Origin: Amycolatopsis endophytica
Lineage (GTDB): Bacteria > Actinomycetota > Actinomycetes > Mycobacteriales > Pseudonocardiaceae
Assembly (NCBI RefSeq): GCF_013410405.1
Contig: NZ_JACCFK010000002.1
Span: 1,798,001-1,862,000 of the forward strand
Direction of reading: 5' to 3'
DNA: 64,000 nucleotides
Below the pieces are notes generated by a model. That model did no database searches. It saw only the letters and a program-made list of their open reading frames with translations, and was not told where the DNA came from. The translations under genes were made by a program, and so were the position numbers. Shown here one piece after another: positions 61,878 to 64,000 of the stretch. Position 1 is the first letter of the stretch. Each line of letters opens with the position of its first letter.

Positions 61878-63037
61878 TACTTGTGGCTCTTGGCGCGCAG
61901 CTTCGAGAACAGCCCGCCCTGGTGGCGCCCGTTCGACGTCACCCCGGACTCCTCGCCACGCAGCTGGGCCAGCTGGGCCAGCAGCTCGCGCTGGGTTTCG
62001 TCGATCTTGGTCGGCACCGTGACGTCGACGTGGACGTGCAGGTCACCCCGCCCGTCGACGCGACCGGACGACCGCAGCCGCGGCATGCCCATCCCCGCCA
62101 GCACCAGCTCGGTGGCCGGCTGCGTGCCCGGGTCGACCGTGAGCTCGTACTCGCCGTCGACCAGCGTCTCCAGCGGCACCGTGGCGCCGAGCGCGGCGGA
62201 GGTCATCGGGATGCGCAGGTTGCAGTGCAGGTCGTGGCCCTCGCGGACGAACACCTCGTGCGGTTCCTCGTCGACCTCGATGTAGAGGTCACCCGCCGGG
62301 CCACCGCCGGGGCCGACCTCACCCTGCGCCGACAACCGGATCCGCATCCCGTCGCCGACCCCGGCCGGGACCTTGGCGGTCACCGACCGCCGGGCGCGCA
62401 CGCGGCCGTCGCCACCGCACTGGCGGCACGGGTCGGTGATGACCTCGCCGAGACCGCGGCAGACCGGGCACGGCCGCGCGGTGACGACCTGCCCGAGGAA
62501 CGACCGCTGCACCGACTGGATCTCGCCCTGGCCGTGGCAGGTGTCGCAGGTCTTGACCGAACCGCCGGGAGCGGTGCCACCGCCCTGGCACTGGTCGCAC
62601 AGGATCGCCGTGTCGACGGTGATGTCCTTGTCGACGCCCGTCGCGCACTCCTCCAGGCTCAGGCTGATCCGGATGAGCGCGTCCGACCCCGGCTGGACCC
62701 GGCTGCGCGGGCCGCGTCCGCGCCCGCCGCCGCTGGCCGCGCCGAAGAAGGCGTCCATGATGTCGCCGAGGCCGCCGAAACCGCCGAACGGATCGCCGCC
62801 ACCGCCACCGCGGGCGCCACCGTCCATCGGGTCGCCCCCGAGGTCGACGATCTTGCGCTTCTGCGGGTCGGACAGGACCTCGTAGGCCGACGTGACCTCG
62901 CTGAACTTGTGCTGGGCGTCCTCGGACGGGTTGACGTCGGGGTGCAGCTCGCGGGCGAGCTTGCGGTAGGCGCGCTTGATCTCCTGATCACTCGCGTTCT
63001 TGGGCACCCCGAGGATGCCGTAGTAGTCCCTGGCCAC
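61877..63037 (-). CDS. dnaJ: Chaperone DnaJ (DnaJ2)
   Basis: 386 residues from GTG 63037. J domain with [10 protein letters not shown] (HPD), a G/F-rich linker ([18 protein letters not shown]), four CXXCXGXG zinc repeats ([32 protein letters not shown]) and the C-terminal substrate-binding domain. It is a co-chaperone for DnaK. Being next to hrcA it is the DnaJ2-type copy. Another dnaJ with dnaK-grpE is expected elsewhere. Confidence 0.95.
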   Translation of the reverse strand: MARDYYGILGVPKNASDQEIKRAYRKLARELHPDVNPSEDAQHKFSEVTSAYEVLSDPQKRKIVDLGGDPMDGGARGGGGGDPFGGFGGLGDIMDAFFGAASGGGRGRGPRSRVQPGSDALIRISLSLEECATGVDKDITVDTAILCDQCQGGGTAPGGSVKTCDTCHGQGEIQSVQRSFLGQVVTARPCPVCRGLGEVITDPCRQCGGDGRVRARRSVTAKVPAGVGDGMRIRLSAQGEVGPGGGPAGDLYIEVDEEPHEVFVREGHDLHCNLRIPMTSAALGATVPLETLVDGEYELTVDPGTQPATELVLAGMGMPRLRSSGRVDGRGDLHVHVDVTVPTKIDETQRELLAQLAQLRGEESGVTSNGRHQGGLFSKLRAKSHK

Positions 63038-63085
63038 CTTCTGAACCGTCCTCCTAGAAAAGCACTGCACCTTGGCCGCGGCGGG

Positions 63086-64000
63086 TCAGCCGCCGGCCAG
63101 GATCTGCCCCACGTAGTTGGCCACCGCGCGCACCGCGGCGATCGTGCCGGGGTAGTCCATCCGCGTCGGACCGACCACACCCATCCCGCCGAGCAGCATG
63201 TCGTTCTTGCCGTACCCGATCGACACCACCGAGGTGCTGCGCATCTGCTCGTCCTCATTCTCTTCACCGATGCGGACGGTGACCGCACCGGGGTTGCGCG
63301 CGGCGGCGAGCAGCTTGAGCACCACGACCTGTTCCTCGAGCGCCTCCAGCACCTGGCGCAGCGATCCGGGGAAGTCGGCGACGCTGCGGGTGAGGTTCGC
63401 CGTCCCGCCCAGGACCAGGCGTTCCTCCGGGTGCTCCACGAGGTGCTCGACCAGCAGCGTGCAGATCCGGATGACCGCGTCCCGCAGCTCGCCGGGCGCC
63501 TGGTCGGGCAGTTCGGTGACGCGGGTGGCCGCGTCGGTGAGGCGCCTGCCCGCCAGCGCTGTGTTGAGCATCTCGCGGATGCGGCCGACGTTCTCCTCGG
63601 TCATCACGTCGCCGAGGTCGACGGTACGCTGATCGACCCGCCCGGAGTCAGTGATGATCACCAGCATCAGGCGCGCCGGTGTGAGCGGAACCACTTCCAG
63701 ATGCCGCAGCGACGAGTTCGACATCGTCGGATACTGGATGACCGCGACCTGCCGCGTCAGCTGCGCGAGCAGCCGCACCGACCGGCGCAGGACATCGTCG
63801 AGGTCGAGCGCCCCGTCGAGGAAGCTGGTGATGGCACGCCGCTCGGCCTGCGTCAGCGGCTTGATCTCGGAGAGCTTGTCGACGAAGAGCCGGTACCCCT
63901 TGTCGGTGGGGATGCGGCCGGCGCTGGTGTGCGGCTGGGTGATGTACCCCTCCTCCTCCAGCACCGCCATGTCGTTGCGCACCGTCGCGCTGGAAACGCC
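63086..64000 (-). CDS. hrcA: Heat-inducible repressor HrcA, N-terminus outside the window
   Basis: The last 304 codons are seen; the frame is open at 64000, with [20 protein letters not shown] as the end of the helix-turn-helix. Then [20 protein letters not shown], a dimerisation region and the C-terminal domain ending with [20 protein letters not shown]. HrcA represses heat-shock genes through CIRCE operators; any CIRCE site for this gene would lie upstream, outside the window. The dnaJ start follows its stop by 48 bp. Confidence 0.95.
   Translation of the reverse strand, partial: GVSSATVRNDMAVLEEEGYITQPHTSAGRIPTDKGYRLFVDKLSEIKPLTQAERRAITSFLDGALDLDDVLRRSVRLLAQLTRQVAVIQYPTMSNSSLRHLEVVPLTPARLMLVIITDSGRVDQRTVDLGDVMTEENVGRIREMLNTALAGRRLTDAATRVTELPDQAPGELRDAVIRICTLLVEHLVEHPEERLVLGGTANLTRSVADFPGSLRQVLEALEEQVVVLKLLAAARNPGAVTVRIGEENEDEQMRSTSVVSIGYGKNDMLLGGMGVVGPTRMDYPGTIAAVRAVANYVGQILAGG

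Overview
The window looks like chromosome from a high-GC actinomycete, most likely Pseudonocardiaceae and Amycolatopsis-like. The reasons are GC-rich codon use with many GTG starts, an IdeR/DmdR-type iron box, a pSAM2/pMEA-type actinomycete integrative and conjugative element (AICE), and a housekeeping gene order (dnaG, dgt, glyS-ArsR-zur, uppS-recO-era-ybeY-phoH-rsmE-dnaJ-hrcA) that I recall as close to Mycobacterium tuberculosis Rv2343c-Rv2374c. Genus is an inference; no database search was run.

Left arm, 1-16 kb, is accessory metabolism. It starts with the end of a DUF6351 protein, an FAD oxidoreductase and small signalling proteins. An iron-regulated siderophore-uptake operon follows (binding lipoprotein, two permeases, a PPOX flavoprotein) with no ATPase gene beside it. 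At 7.9-15.1 kb is a secreted cluster: a 1188-residue ThuA / sorbosone-dehydrogenase-like / PKD / DUF1080 protein, a cupredoxin with Ig-like repeats, a two-domain multicopper oxidase and a Tat-exported TIM-barrel epimerase. Two paralogous small LuxR-type HTH genes bracket it. I infer an extracellular keto-glycoside or oxidised-sugar system.

Mobile region, 16.1-30.15 kb, holds two insertions stacked at one tRNA-Asn gene. The left one is reduced to an excisionase and an integrase. The right one is a complete-looking AICE of about 12.5 kb, bounded by identical 44-bp repeats of the tRNA-Asn 3' half (17587-17630 and 30077-30120). It carries int, xis, a RepSA-type rolling-circle initiator, an FtsK/TraB-like translocase, a membrane protein, an SCO3933-type protein and a regulatory block (GntR, HD, NUDIX, two XRE). 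Its cargo is a 1280-residue YobI/KAP-like membrane P-loop NTPase of visibly lower GC, the best candidate here for an undescribed (possibly defence) system. GATGTCA-N6-GATGTCA pairs near both ends look like integrase arm sites.

Right arm, 30.15-64 kb, is mostly core genes on the minus strand: lexA, a methyltransferase, dnaG, dgt, a DrrA-type ABC exporter with its two-component system, glyS, ArsR/Zur zinc control, a permease/TIGR03943 operon, uppS, recO, era, ybeY, phoH, HIT, rsmE, dnaJ and a truncated hrcA. Between them lie repeat-rich gaps at 36.2, 48.4 and 51.8-52.9 kb, with palindromic elements, 22-bp and 32-bp tandem repeats and a 21-bp inverted-repeat pair, and an apparently frameshifted GntR/membrane-protein operon at 48.6-49.5 kb that keeps a perfect 12-bp operator-like palindrome.
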